A DNA stretch of 64,000 nucleotides from positions 512,501 to 576,500 of the forward strand of contig NZ_CP016634.1 in NCBI RefSeq assembly GCF_002741075.1. Direction: 5' to 3'. The notes beneath the pieces are model-generated. The model was not told where the DNA came from. It saw only the letters and a list, made by a program, of their open reading frames with translations, and ran no database searches. The position numbers were made by a program, and so were the translations under genes. This stretch comes from Pseudomonas putida. GTDB lineage: Bacteria > Pseudomonadota > Gammaproteobacteria > Pseudomonadales > Pseudomonadaceae. Shown piece after piece: positions 20,388 through 29,050 of the stretch (within the stretch, counting starts at the first letter, position 1; every line of letters starts with the position of its first letter).

Positions 20388-20876
20388 ATGGCCGATACGC
20401 TGAAGAACATCCGCTGCGTCACCTTGAATGGCGAGCAGAAGGTGCTGGGCGATTTCCCGGGCAAGGCGCTGCTGGTGGTCAACACCGCCAGCCAGTGCGG
20501 TTTCACGCCCCAGTACAAGGGCCTGGAGCAGTTGTGGAAGCAATACCGCGAGCGCGGGCTGATGATTCTGGGGTTCCCCTGCAACCAATTCGGCAAGCAG
20601 GAGCCCGGAGACGCGCTGGATATCGCGCAGTTCTGCGAGCGCAATTTCGGCGTGAGCTTTCCGTTGTTTCGCAAGATCGAGGTCAACGGCCCGGATGCTC
20701 ATCCGTTGTTCGTCGAACTGAAAAAGCGCGCCCCGGGCATCCTGGGTACGCAGCGGATCAAGTGGAATTTCACCAAATTCCTCGTGGACCCGGCCAGCGG
20801 CAAGGTCACACGCTACGCTCCCAACACCAAGCCCGAGGCGCTCAAGGCATCGATCGAGGCCTTGCTCAGTCGCTGA
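20388..20876 (+). CDS. gpx: Glutathione/thioredoxin peroxidase
   Basis: 162-residue peroxidase of the GPx family (BtuE-like). The catalytic Cys37 sits in NTASQCGFTPQ, with the Gln in FPCNQFGKQEPG and Trp in IKWNFTKFLVD completing the active-site set. Bacterial members usually work with thioredoxin. The ATG at 20388 is 13 bp after msrB. The 3' end overlaps the convergent hybrid kinase gene by 11 bp; in P. aeruginosa a MarR regulator gene (ospR) lies at this point. Confidence 0.93.
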   Translation: MADTLKNIRCVTLNGEQKVLGDFPGKALLVVNTASQCGFTPQYKGLEQLWKQYRERGLMILGFPCNQFGKQEPGDALDIAQFCERNFGVSFPLFRKIEVNGPDAHPLFVELKKRAPGILGTQRIKWNFTKFLVDPASGKVTRYAPNTKPEALKASIEALLSR

Positions 20877-23181
20877 GCGGCACCCAGTGGTCGATCAACG
20901 CCAGCAGTTCCTCGCGGCGAAACGGCTTGGCCAGGTAATCGTTCATGCCGGCGGCGCGGCAACGCTCGCGCTCCTCGGGCATTGCGTTGGCGGTCAGGGC
21001 AACGATCGGCAGCTCTGACCAGCGTCCGTCCTGGCGGATGCGCCGGCTGGCCTCGTAGCCGTCCATCACTGGCATGTTGCAGTCCATCAGCACCATGTCC
21101 ACCGCCTCCTGTTCCAGTCGCTCCAGGGCCTCGACGCCCTGGGTGGCGAGCAGAACCTGGCAACCGAGCTTGACCAGCATGCCTTTGGCCACCAGTTGGT
21201 TGACCGGGTTGTCCTCCACCAACAGGACGCGTGCCCGTCGTTGCTGGGACTGAACCTGCTGGTGGGGCAGGGGAGCGTCGACTTCGGTACCCTCAAGTGC
21301 GCGGCGCAGTGTCTGGTACAGGGTGTTGCGTGCCAGGGGGCGCGCCAGTTGTAGCAGCGGTGCCAGTTGAGTGGCGTGTTCCTGGGTGAGGAAGTTGCCG
21401 TACGCGGTCACCAGCAGGATCGGTGCCTTCAGGGTGGGGCGCAGGGCGTCCAGGTGTTCCACATCGTCGGTGATCACGAGGTCGGGGGCAGCACCGGCGG
21501 CCTGCACAGCATCATCGAAGCCGTGGTACGACAGCCCCCAGCCGGGCAGCAGCTTGTGCAGCAGTTCGGTCAGGCCGCTGGCGGCGTTGCTCAGCACGGC
21601 GATGCGCCCGTGCAAGGGGGCAGGCGGGATGGCCTCGGTATGTGGAAGCAGCGGCAGTTCAGCCGTGAAGCGGCTGCCAAAGCCCGTCTCGGAGTCGATG
21701 TGCAGGTGGCCTTGCATGGCCTTGCACAGGTTGTGGGTCAGCGCCAGGCCTAGCCCTGTGCCGCCGTACTGGCGGGTGATGCCGGCGCCGGCCTGGGTGA
21801 AGGGCTGGAAAATGCGCGCTTGGGCCTGTTCGGGGATGCCGATGCCGGTGTCACACACCTCCAGGCGCACGCCTCCGACAATCGGCGCCAGGCGTACATC
21901 GACCCGGCCGAAACGGGTGAACTTGAGGGCGTTGGACAACAGATTGCTGACGATCTGCCGCACCCGGGTCGGATCGCCTAACACCGTGCTGGGAAAATGG
22001 GGGCTGATCAGACAGGTCAGTTCGACATTGGCCGCCGCGTTCTGTGACAGCAGATTGGCAGTGTCTTCGACCATCGCGCCCATGTCGAAAGGGATGCGTT
22101 CGAGTTCCAACTGCCCAGCATCGAACTTGGACAGGTCGAGGATATCGTTGAGCAGCTCCACCAACACCTTGCCCGAGTCGTGGGCGATGGACAGCTGTTG
22201 GCGTTGTTCTGCGGCCAGGGGGCTGTCCAGGGCCAGGGAAATCATGCCGAGCATGCCATTGAGCGGCGTGCGGATCTCATGGCTCATGTTGGCCAGGAAC
22301 GCAGCTCTGGCCTGGGCCATGTCCAGCGCCTGCTGACGCGCGTGTTCCAGCTCCTGGTTGGACTGGCTCAGGCGGTTGTTGCTGGCCTTGAGCTCGTCGG
22401 TGCGGGCCGAAACGATGTCCTCCAGCTCGTTGAGGTACTCGGTCAGGCGGTTTTCGGCATTGCGACGCTGCTGGATTTCGGTGGACATGCTGACGAACTG
22501 CTGATTGGCGACCTTGACCAGGACGCCGATCTCATCCTGCTCATGGCCATGGGGGCACGTCAGGCGCCCTTGGTGAGGGTGGCGCGGGTCGCTGCCGCTG
22601 AGGGCGGCGATCACTGTCACCAGAGGCTTGGTCAGCATCATGTAGAACAGCGCCAGAAGAATGCCAGCCAGTACCAGGCTGCGGGCGAAACCATTGACCA
22701 GGGTGACGCCCGCGCGGTCCAGGAAGCGGCCGCCAAAGGCATAGGTGTCGACGTCCAGGTACAGGGTGCCGAGGTATTCGTGAGGGAGGTTGGACAGGAA
22801 CAGGCGTTCTTGGAACTGGCGTTGTTCGCCGAACAGGAAATCGCTCAGCGGTCGGTAACGGTCTTCCAGGCGGGGGCGGCTGGCATCGGCCAATACCGTG
22901 TCGTTGTTGTCGACCAGGCGGGCGCGGATCACCGCAGGCGATTGCAGCAGCCCGCCGATCAACTCTTCGGCAAGCTCAGCGTCGATGTTATAGGTGATGC
23001 GCGACAGCGGATCGTGGCTGATTTGCAGCAGCGCCTGCACTTCGCGGTTGATGGACGCGTCTTCGCTGGCATAATCGATGCCGATCTGCACGAGGCTGAG
23101 CAGCGCCCCCAGGATGAAGCCGACCAGGACTGTCAACCGGGCTTGCTTGTATGACAGGCGATTGGTGAACTTGATATCCAT
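20866..23181 (-). CDS. sagS: SagS-like hybrid sensor histidine kinase/response regulator
   Basis: 771-residue membrane hybrid kinase. It has an N-terminal transmembrane helix (about 15-35), a periplasmic HmsP-type sensor region, a second helix (about 165-185), a degenerate HAMP, a coiled coil, the HisKA H-box FLANMSHEIRTPLNGM, HATPase_c with GTGLGLAL, a degenerate receiver-like stretch and a C-terminal receiver with phospho-acceptor Asp in VLMDCNMPVMDG. Gene neighbours (gpx, msrB, alaA-like, htpX, tpm) match P. aeruginosa PA2824 SagS, which steers the motile-to-sessile switch through the Gac/HptB network and BfiSR. Orthology rests on domain order and synteny. Confidence 0.85.
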   Translation of the reverse strand: MDIKFTNRLSYKQARLTVLVGFILGALLSLVQIGIDYASEDASINREVQALLQISHDPLSRITYNIDAELAEELIGGLLQSPAVIRARLVDNNDTVLADASRPRLEDRYRPLSDFLFGEQRQFQERLFLSNLPHEYLGTLYLDVDTYAFGGRFLDRAGVTLVNGFARSLVLAGILLALFYMMLTKPLVTVIAALSGSDPRHPHQGRLTCPHGHEQDEIGVLVKVANQQFVSMSTEIQQRRNAENRLTEYLNELEDIVSARTDELKASNNRLSQSNQELEHARQQALDMAQARAAFLANMSHEIRTPLNGMLGMISLALDSPLAAEQRQQLSIAHDSGKVLVELLNDILDLSKFDAGQLELERIPFDMGAMVEDTANLLSQNAAANVELTCLISPHFPSTVLGDPTRVRQIVSNLLSNALKFTRFGRVDVRLAPIVGGVRLEVCDTGIGIPEQAQARIFQPFTQAGAGITRQYGGTGLGLALTHNLCKAMQGHLHIDSETGFGSRFTAELPLLPHTEAIPPAPLHGRIAVLSNAASGLTELLHKLLPGWGLSYHGFDDAVQAAGAAPDLVITDDVEHLDALRPTLKAPILLVTAYGNFLTQEHATQLAPLLQLARPLARNTLYQTLRRALEGTEVDAPLPHQQVQSQQRRARVLLVEDNPVNQLVAKGMLVKLGCQVLLATQGVEALERLEQEAVDMVLMDCNMPVMDGYEASRRIRQDGRWSELPIVALTANAMPEERERCRAAGMNDYLAKPFRREELLALIDHWVPLSD

Positions 23182-23476
23182 GGAGTCCGAGCCGGTTTAC
23201 GTCCCTTGCGCTGCGCAAGCATAGCCGATACAGCCCGGCAACTCGCGGCGCTGCGTTTGGTTTCAGGTTCATCACCCCTTCATCGGACGCTGTTGGACAG
23301 CGCCATATCGCCAATGACGGGAGCGTTCAACTGCACCTGAATCGTGGGCTGGCGTCGTGCGAAGCCCTGGACAAATTCGTCGTGCGCCGGTCGTCCGGCC
23401 GCGGCGACCGTAATGGCCGTTGTGCCTATCAGTACGCCCGCTATTGGGTCGGGCGGCAATTGTTGGAGCAGAAACA
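23182..23476. other. Intergenic stretch upstream of the fRMsr gene
   Basis: 295 bp between sagS and the GAF-domain gene. A plus-strand frame is open through most of it and ends at the TGA overlapping the next start, but it has no ATG or well-placed GTG, so it is not called as a gene. A minus-strand frame starting with TTG is also open but has no ribosome-binding site. It probably contains the divergent promoters of sagS and the reductase gene. Confidence 0.4.
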
Positions 23477-23959
23477 ATGATCGACCTCAACGCCAGCGGC
23501 TCCGGCCTCGATGGCTATGACCTGCTGGCCGCGCAAGTGCAGGCGCTGTTCGCCGATGAGCGCGACTTCATCGCCAATGCCGCGCAGTTTTCTGCGTTTC
23601 TCTACCACCAGGTGGAGGACCTGAACTGGGCTGGTTTCTATCTCAACCGCGACGAGCAATTGGTGCTTGGCCCGTTCCAGGGGCAGGTGGCCTGCGTGCG
23701 TATTCCGTTCGGCAAGGGTGTGTGCGGCGCGGCCGCGGCATCGCGTCAGACCCAGCGGGTCGAAGATGTGCATGCCTTCCCGGGGCATATCGCCTGTGAC
23801 AGCGCTTCCAACAGCGAACTGGTGATTCCGCTGGTGAAGGCGGGCAGGTTGATTGGCGTGCTGGACCTGGACAGCCCGAAGCTGGCGCGGTTCAGCGAGG
23901 CGGACCAGACCGGGCTGGAGCGCCTGGCGGCGATCTTCCTTGAGTTGACGGACTGCTGA
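23477..23959 (+). CDS. msrC: Free methionine-(R)-sulfoxide reductase (GAF domain)
   Basis: 160-residue single GAF-domain protein of the fRMsr family, which reduces free L-methionine-R-sulfoxide in the cytosol. The three redox cysteines are Cys73, Cys83 and Cys107, with the same spacing (10 and 24 residues) as the characterised family members; motifs VACVRIPFGKGVCG and HIACDSASNSE surround them. The ATG at 23477 was chosen by family length. It is functionally linked to msrB a few genes away. A hairpin terminator follows. Confidence 0.92.
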   Translation: MIDLNASGSGLDGYDLLAAQVQALFADERDFIANAAQFSAFLYHQVEDLNWAGFYLNRDEQLVLGPFQGQVACVRIPFGKGVCGAAAASRQTQRVEDVHAFPGHIACDSASNSELVIPLVKAGRLIGVLDLDSPKLARFSEADQTGLERLAAIFLELTDC

Positions 23960-23964
23960 AAACG

Positions 23965-23990
23965 ACAAGGGGCCTGTGAAGGCCCCTTGT
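23965..23990 (+). terminator. Hairpin after the fRMsr gene
   Basis: Stem ACAAGGGGCC / GGCCCCTTGT with a TGTGAA loop right after the stop codon, followed by CTTTGG and a short T-run a few bases on. Strong stem, weak U-tract. Confidence 0.7.
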
Positions 23991-24036
23991 CTTTGGTGCT
24001 TTTTGTGGGGGCAACTGTCTGGCCCCATGGAGACTT

Positions 24037-24060
24037 CTTCGCGGGTAAACCCCACAGGGT
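24037..24060 (+). repeat. Degenerate REP element
   Basis: TTCGCGGGTAAACCCCACAG looks like a REP core that has lost the CGCTCCT segment. A shortened copy, probably a decayed REP. Confidence 0.4.
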
Positions 24061-24153
24061 TGGTGGTGATCTTTGCAAGCGCGTGAACATCGAACGCGTT
24101 ACTTGCTTGGCGCGACGAGCAGGGTTGACGAAGCGGTCGGAGTGATCACGCAC

Positions 24154-24921
24154 TCAATCGTAAAGGGCTTTCTTTTTCCAGTTTTCGCTTTCGTCGGTCT
24201 TCAAGCCTTGGGTCAGCGCATTTTCGTCGTTTTCGGCAGGCTCCATCTGATCCTTCACCAGGGCGTCGGCGCGGGCCAGAAGTTTTTCCAGGTAGATGCG
24301 TTGTTCATCGTACTGCTTGGGGTCCTGCTGTTTGCGCAGGTATTGCACGCCCCGGTCGAAAGCCAGCCGCGCCTGGCCAGGCTGGTTCTGCTGCAGGGCT
24401 TGCTGGCCTAGGTTGTTGAAGAACTCGATGTGCAGCAGGACCAGTAGGTGGCGAATCTCTTTGACCCAATACTTGCCTTCGTTCGTCTGCAGGAAACCTT
24501 CCTGGGTGGCGCGCACGATCTGGTTGTGCAGCGACTCCAGGAGAAAACGGACTTCCTTGGCCTTGGCCTCGGTCTGGATCGGGCTGGGCGGGTTGTTGAT
24601 CGCAATGCCGTCGCCTTGGGCAACCAAGCTTTCCAGCTCGCTGATGCGCTCTTTGATTTCGGTGTTGTGCTTGTCCAGCGCCAATTGACGCTGATAGAGG
24701 TTGAGCTCCAGGCGGGTCAGCAGTGTCTTGAGGGCCGGCGTCATCAGCTGCCGGGGGAAGGTTTCGCTGATTTCGCCACAGCGGCGCAGGCGTTCGGCCA
24801 GTTCTATCTTCAGGCGAGCGCGCTCAAGCTTGGCGTTTTCCACGACATTGTTGAGATAGCCGATCACGATCAGTAGCGCGATACCTGCCACGATGAGCAA
24901 GGTGATCAGGAGTGGTGTCAC
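24154..24921 (-). CDS. Membrane-anchored coiled-coil protein of unknown function
   Basis: 255-residue protein with one N-terminal transmembrane helix (residues about 3-23), a charged Arg/Glu/Leu-rich stretch, a predicted coiled coil (about 70-125), a helical domain (about 125-205) and an acidic C-terminal tail. It starts with GTG at 24919-24921, preceded by GAGG at good spacing. Gene order places it upstream of the tRNA cluster on the opposite strand. I do not recognise the family; the topology suggests a cytoplasmic domain tethered to the inner membrane. Confidence 0.75.
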   Translation of the reverse strand: MTPLLITLLIVAGIALLIVIGYLNNVVENAKLERARLKIELAERLRRCGEISETFPRQLMTPALKTLLTRLELNLYQRQLALDKHNTEIKERISELESLVAQGDGIAINNPPSPIQTEAKAKEVRFLLESLHNQIVRATQEGFLQTNEGKYWVKEIRHLLVLLHIEFFNNLGQQALQQNQPGQARLAFDRGVQYLRKQQDPKQYDEQRIYLEKLLARADALVKDQMEPAENDENALTQGLKTDESENWKKKALYD

Positions 24922-25233
24922 CGTTAACGCCTCGTCAAATAGATGTTTTCCGACTTGAGTGTAGGAGAGTTCGCCTGTGGCCGGGTAGACCCATCCGACG
25001 GGATTGCGAATTGTTCTGCTAGCACTTTGCCACGAGCTTGCCGACCTGCTGTCAAAAAATCAACGCCAGTCGTTGGGCGCATGATGCCCGTTGCCTTCCT
25101 GTCGCTGGAAGTCATTGATTTAAATAAATTTCCATAAAGGGGTTGACGACCCTTCAAGGCATCCATAGAATGCGCGCCACTTGCAGCGTAAAGCTCACAG
25201 CAAAGCGCAGCAGGGAGTGAAAAGTTGTAGTGT
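24922..25233. other. Intergenic region before the tRNA cluster
   Basis: About 310 bp between the coiled-coil gene and the first tRNA. The right part holds a strong promoter and the AT-rich stretch TTGATTTAAATAAATTTCC just upstream of it, which may act as an UP element. The left part probably carries the promoter of the coiled-coil gene. No gene is seen. Confidence 0.5.
25143..25171 (+). promoter_or_regulatory. tRNA cluster promoter
   Basis: TTGACG (25143-25148), 17-bp spacer, TAGAAT (25166-25171), followed by GCGCGCC, a GC-rich discriminator as expected for a stringently controlled stable-RNA promoter. The leader to the first tRNA would be about 55 nt. An AT-rich segment lies just upstream. 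Confidence 0.8.
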
Positions 25234-25309
25234 GTCCCCTTCGTCTAGTGGCCTAGGACACCGCCCTTTCACGGCGGTAACAGGGGTTCGAGTCCCCTAG
25301 GGGACGCCA
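25234..25309 (+). tRNA. tRNA-Glu (TTC)
   Basis: 76-nt cloverleaf with encoded CCA. Anticodon stem CCGCC/GGCGG encloses loop CTTTCAC, anticodon TTC; T-loop TTCGAGT and acceptor GTCCCCT/AGGGGAC are intact. First gene of a Glu-Gly-Glu-Gly-Gly cluster; identical to the copy at 25477. Confidence 0.98.
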
Positions 25310-25311
25310 AT

Positions 25312-25387
<76 letters not shown>

Positions 25388-25476
25388 GTTTTCTTGAGTT
25401 TTGCCTTTGGCAGAGCTCTAAAAATCCAGTCGCTGTCGAAAGGCAATGTGCTGGTACGCTGAAAAGCGTCGGGTAT

Positions 25477-25552
25477 GTCCCCTTCGTCTAGTGGCCTAGG
25501 ACACCGCCCTTTCACGGCGGTAACAGGGGTTCGAGTCCCCTAGGGGACGCCA
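25477..25552 (+). tRNA. tRNA-Glu (TTC), second copy
   Basis: Identical in sequence to the copy at 25234-25309, with encoded CCA, and followed 3 bp later by another tRNA-Gly. The Glu-Gly unit is thus present twice in direct orientation, about 243 bp apart. Confidence 0.98.
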
Positions 25553-25555
25553 TTT

Positions 25556-25631
<76 letters not shown>

Positions 25632-25715
25632 ATCTTCAAACTGTGTCGTTAGCGATGCAGCGGTGGTGAAGGCCAAAACGGCGCTTCATGCCAAACAGCG
25701 GTTTGCTACAAAATT

Positions 25716-25791
<76 letters not shown>

Positions 25792-25796
25792 AATCG

Positions 25797-25830
25797 AAAA
25801 CGCCCTCTCAGACGAGAGGGCGTTTTTTTT
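25797..25830 (+). terminator. Intrinsic terminator of the tRNA cluster
   Basis: Stem AACGCCCTCTC / GAGAGGGCGTT with loop AGAC and eight T residues, 5 bp after the last tRNA. Confidence 0.95.
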
Positions 25831-25907
25831 GCCCATTTTTCTGGATTAGCCCCTGCGTTCCCGTTTGAGGGGGCAGGGCAAGCGTGTGCTTGCCCTAATG
25901 GATGTCG

Positions 25908-26318
25908 TCAGTGCTTCGGCGTTTGTTCCGGCAGACTCAGCAGTTGTTTTTGCTGGTTCCAGTCGAAAGCCTCGCCGTTTTGTTCAGCTTCGTAGCGCAG
26001 GTCTTCGAGTTGCTGGTACATGTCCAGCTCTTCATCGGGCATGAAGTGCAGGCAATCGCCGCCGAAGAACCACAGAAGATCTCGTGGTACCAGGTGAGCG
26101 ATCTGTGGGTAGCGCTGAATGACCTGGCAAATCAGATCCTGGCCCAGGTACTGGCTTTCCAGTGGGTCCTGCGGCAGCAGGGTGAGCAGTTCATCGAAGC
26201 GTTCGAGGAACAGGGCGTGGCTCTCTTCCGGCACCTGCTCGGCTTCACCCAGGGCGACCAGAATGGTGCGCAGGTGCTGAAGCAGTTGCAGGTGATATTC
26301 CAGATGCGGGTTGGCCAT
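25908..26318 (-). CDS. PA2817-family protein
   Basis: 136-residue acidic, mostly helical cytosolic protein of a family conserved in Pseudomonas (PA2817 in P. aeruginosa, same neighbourhood). It has no signal peptide, membrane segment or recognised catalytic motif; FFGGDCLHFMPDEE near residue 95 is the most distinctive segment. The ATG at 26316-26318 has GGA upstream; the frame continues 27 codons further without support. Function unknown. It lies 99 bp downstream of fadE on the same strand and may be co-transcribed. Confidence 0.75.
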   Translation of the reverse strand: MANPHLEYHLQLLQHLRTILVALGEAEQVPEESHALFLERFDELLTLLPQDPLESQYLGQDLICQVIQRYPQIAHLVPRDLLWFFGGDCLHFMPDEELDMYQQLEDLRYEAEQNGEAFDWNQQKQLLSLPEQTPKH

Positions 26319-26417
26319 GGAAAGGGTCCTCGGTATGGCTGAAACGGGGGCGGAGTATACGCCGGTTGCGCGGGCCGTGCTGAGCAAGTCGGTCAACATG
26401 GCCCGTGCGTCATGAGG

Positions 26418-28865
26418 TCAGCGTACCGTGCCTTGCATAGGGCGTAGCGCCTCCTTGTCGAATGCATCCACATCGATCACTCGTCGCCGCGCAGCCTCTG
26501 CCTCGCGCAGGCGCTGCCCCTCGGATGCCTGCAATACGCCAGCTTCCACGGCCGCGTCTATCGCTGACTGGCCGGGAGCGGGGTGGACCTTGCTGTGCTT
26601 GATCGCCTCGTGCAGCGCTTTGTGAAGCGGCGCGCACTCCTCCAGCAGGTCGCTGGCCCGTTGCAAGGCTGCCACGGGGTCGGCGTCGGCCTGTGGGCGG
26701 AAGCACCCGTTCAGCAACTCTTCGAGCGCCGGGTCGCCCTTGCGTCGACCGATCAGCTCTGCCACTTCCGCGTCCAGTTCGTCGCTTGGCCCGGTGTGGC
26801 GACGGCCTAGAGGGAAGACCAGTACGCGCAAGGCGCAGCCAACGAAGCGGTTGGGGAAATTGTCGAGCAGCCGATCCAGCGCGGCCTCTGCCTGGCCCAA
26901 GCTTTCCTCCAGGGCCCAGCGAAGCAGGGGCTGCAGGTGCTCAGGCGAACCCAGGTCGTGGTAGCGCTTTAGCGACGCGGAAGCCAGATACAGGTAGCTC
27001 AGTACATCGCCCAGCCGGGCACTGAGGCGTTCGCGGCGCTTGAGCGCACCGCCAAGCATCATCATCGACAGGTCTGCCAGCAGAGCGAAAGCCGCAGCCT
27101 GGCGGTTCAGGGCGCGGAAATAGCCTTGGCTGAGGGCATCGCCCGGCACCTGTTCGAAGCGCCCCAGGCCCAACCCCAGCACCAGGCTGCTGGCGGCGTT
27201 GCCAGCGGCGAACAGGGTGTGCTTGAGCAGCAGCTCATCGAACTCATACAAGGCCTGGGTAGCATCTTCGCGCCCAGCCACGGCCATTTCATCGAGCACG
27301 AACGGATGGCAGCGGATCGCACCCTGACCGAAGATCATCAGGTTGCGCGAAAGAATGTTGGCCCCTTCGACGGTAATGGAGATCGGCGCGCCCATCCAGT
27401 TGCGCGCCAGGTAGTTGTTCGGGCCCAGGATGATGCCTTTGCCGCCGTGCACATCCATGGCGTGCTGGATGCATTCGCGGCCACGCTCGGTGAGGTGGTA
27501 CTTGAGAATGGCCGACAGCACCGAGGGCTTTTCGCCCAGATCGACGGCCTTGGCGGTGAGTATCCGGGCGCTGTCGGCCAGCCAGGCATTGCCGCCAATG
27601 CGGGCCAGGGAGGCTTGGATGCCTTCGAAGGCCGCGAGCGGTACATTGAATTGCTCCCGAATGCGCGCGTACTGGCCGGTCACCAGGCTGCTGTACTTGG
27701 CCGCGCCCGTGCCCCCCGCGGGCAGGGAAATGGAGCGCCCCACGGACAGGCAGTTCATCAGCATCATCCAGCCTTTGCCGAGCATGTCCTTGCCGCCGAT
27801 GAGGTAATCGAGCGGTATGAAGACATCCTTGCCGCTGTTGGGGCCGTTCATGAAGGCCGCGCCCAGCGGGTAGTGGCGCCTGCCGATTTCAACACCCGGT
27901 GTGTCGGTGGGCACCAGTGCCAGGCTGATGCCCAGATCCTCCGTGTCGCCCAGCAGGTGATCCGGGTCATAGGCCTTGAACGCCAGGCCCAGTAGCGTCG
28001 CGATCGGGCCGAGTGTGATGTAGCGTTTTTCCCAGTTCAGGCGCAGGCCGATCACCTCTTCACCTTGCCATTGGCCTTTGCAGATCACGCCGGTGTCGGG
28101 CATGGCGCTGGCGTCAGAGCCGGCCAGCGGACCGGTGAGGGCGAAGCAGGGGATTTCTTCGCCACGGGCCAGGCGTGGCAGGTAATGATCGCGCTGTTCT
28201 TCGGTGCCGTAGTGCAACAGCAGCTCGGCCGGGCCCAGAGAGTTGGGCACCATCACCGTCGAGGCCAGGTCAGCGCTGCGGGTAGCCAGTTTCATCACGA
28301 TCTGGGAGTGGGCATAGGCTGAGAAACCCTTGCCGCCGTAGGCCTTGGGGATGATCAGGGCGAAGAAACCGTGGGCCTTGATATGTGCCCATGCCTGCGG
28401 TGGCAGATCCAGATCCTGGCTGACCTGCCAGTCGCTGACCAGGGCGCAGAGGGCCTCGGTGGGGCCATCGATGAAGGCCTGCTCTTCGTCGGTCAGCTTG
28501 GCCGCCGGGTAGTCGAGCAAGACATTCCAGTCGGGGCGGCCGCTGAAGAGTTGGCCATCCCACCAGACCGTGCCGGCGTCGATGGCTTCGCGTTCGGTCC
28601 GCGACATGGGCGGCAATGTGCGCCGGAACCACTGGAACACCGGGGCGGTGAACAGCTTGCGCCGCCATTGCGGCAACACCAGGAATGCGGTCTTGAAGGC
28701 CAGCACCAGCCAGATCAATGCCAACAGCCAGCCCGGGGCATGCCCCCAGATGCCCATCAGCAACACGTACACCGCGACGGCCCCCAGGATCTTCAGAGGG
28801 GCCAGGCGCCGATGCGTGAGGTAAGCCGCACCGAGCACCAACACCACTAACCACAGCAGCAACAT
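26418..28865 (-). CDS. fadE: Acyl-CoA dehydrogenase FadE
   Basis: 815-residue FadE-type acyl-CoA dehydrogenase, first step of fatty-acid beta-oxidation. Two hydrophobic segments at the N-terminus (residues about 1-17 and 30-70) suggest membrane association, as in E. coli FadE. The central dehydrogenase region includes CFALTGPLAGSDASA and the FAD/substrate region ending MDVHGGKGI; the C-terminal DUF1974-type domain completes the full length. The ATG at 28863-28865 follows GGAAGGA. In P. aeruginosa the neighbouring PA2815 encodes such an enzyme. Confidence 0.93.
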   Translation of the reverse strand: MLLLWLVVLVLGAAYLTHRRLAPLKILGAVAVYVLLMGIWGHAPGWLLALIWLVLAFKTAFLVLPQWRRKLFTAPVFQWFRRTLPPMSRTEREAIDAGTVWWDGQLFSGRPDWNVLLDYPAAKLTDEEQAFIDGPTEALCALVSDWQVSQDLDLPPQAWAHIKAHGFFALIIPKAYGGKGFSAYAHSQIVMKLATRSADLASTVMVPNSLGPAELLLHYGTEEQRDHYLPRLARGEEIPCFALTGPLAGSDASAMPDTGVICKGQWQGEEVIGLRLNWEKRYITLGPIATLLGLAFKAYDPDHLLGDTEDLGISLALVPTDTPGVEIGRRHYPLGAAFMNGPNSGKDVFIPLDYLIGGKDMLGKGWMMLMNCLSVGRSISLPAGGTGAAKYSSLVTGQYARIREQFNVPLAAFEGIQASLARIGGNAWLADSARILTAKAVDLGEKPSVLSAILKYHLTERGRECIQHAMDVHGGKGIILGPNNYLARNWMGAPISITVEGANILSRNLMIFGQGAIRCHPFVLDEMAVAGREDATQALYEFDELLLKHTLFAAGNAASSLVLGLGLGRFEQVPGDALSQGYFRALNRQAAAFALLADLSMMMLGGALKRRERLSARLGDVLSYLYLASASLKRYHDLGSPEHLQPLLRWALEESLGQAEAALDRLLDNFPNRFVGCALRVLVFPLGRRHTGPSDELDAEVAELIGRRKGDPALEELLNGCFRPQADADPVAALQRASDLLEECAPLHKALHEAIKHSKVHPAPGQSAIDAAVEAGVLQASEGQRLREAEAARRRVIDVDAFDKEALRPMQGTVR

Positions 28866-29050
28866 AGTCCTTCCTCCATGGAACATTGGGTTCGAGCTAT
28901 CCCACAGAGCTTAGACCTGCCTGGCGGGACGGCTCGGCCTGAACAGTGACAGGGTATGGCAGCAAGCGTTCAGCCCAGTCGGGTGTTTCACCAAACCAGC
29001 GGGTGGATTGGAGTAGACTATCGCCCCTCTGCATACCAAAGGATGCTGTC

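Noticed and set aside
20388..20876. A selenocysteine-type glutathione peroxidase
   Set aside because: The catalytic position is a cysteine codon, not an in-frame TGA.
23280..23477. 65-codon minus-strand frame starting MFLLQQLPPD
   Set aside because: It begins with TTG, lacks a ribosome-binding site and would overlap the start of the fRMsr gene.
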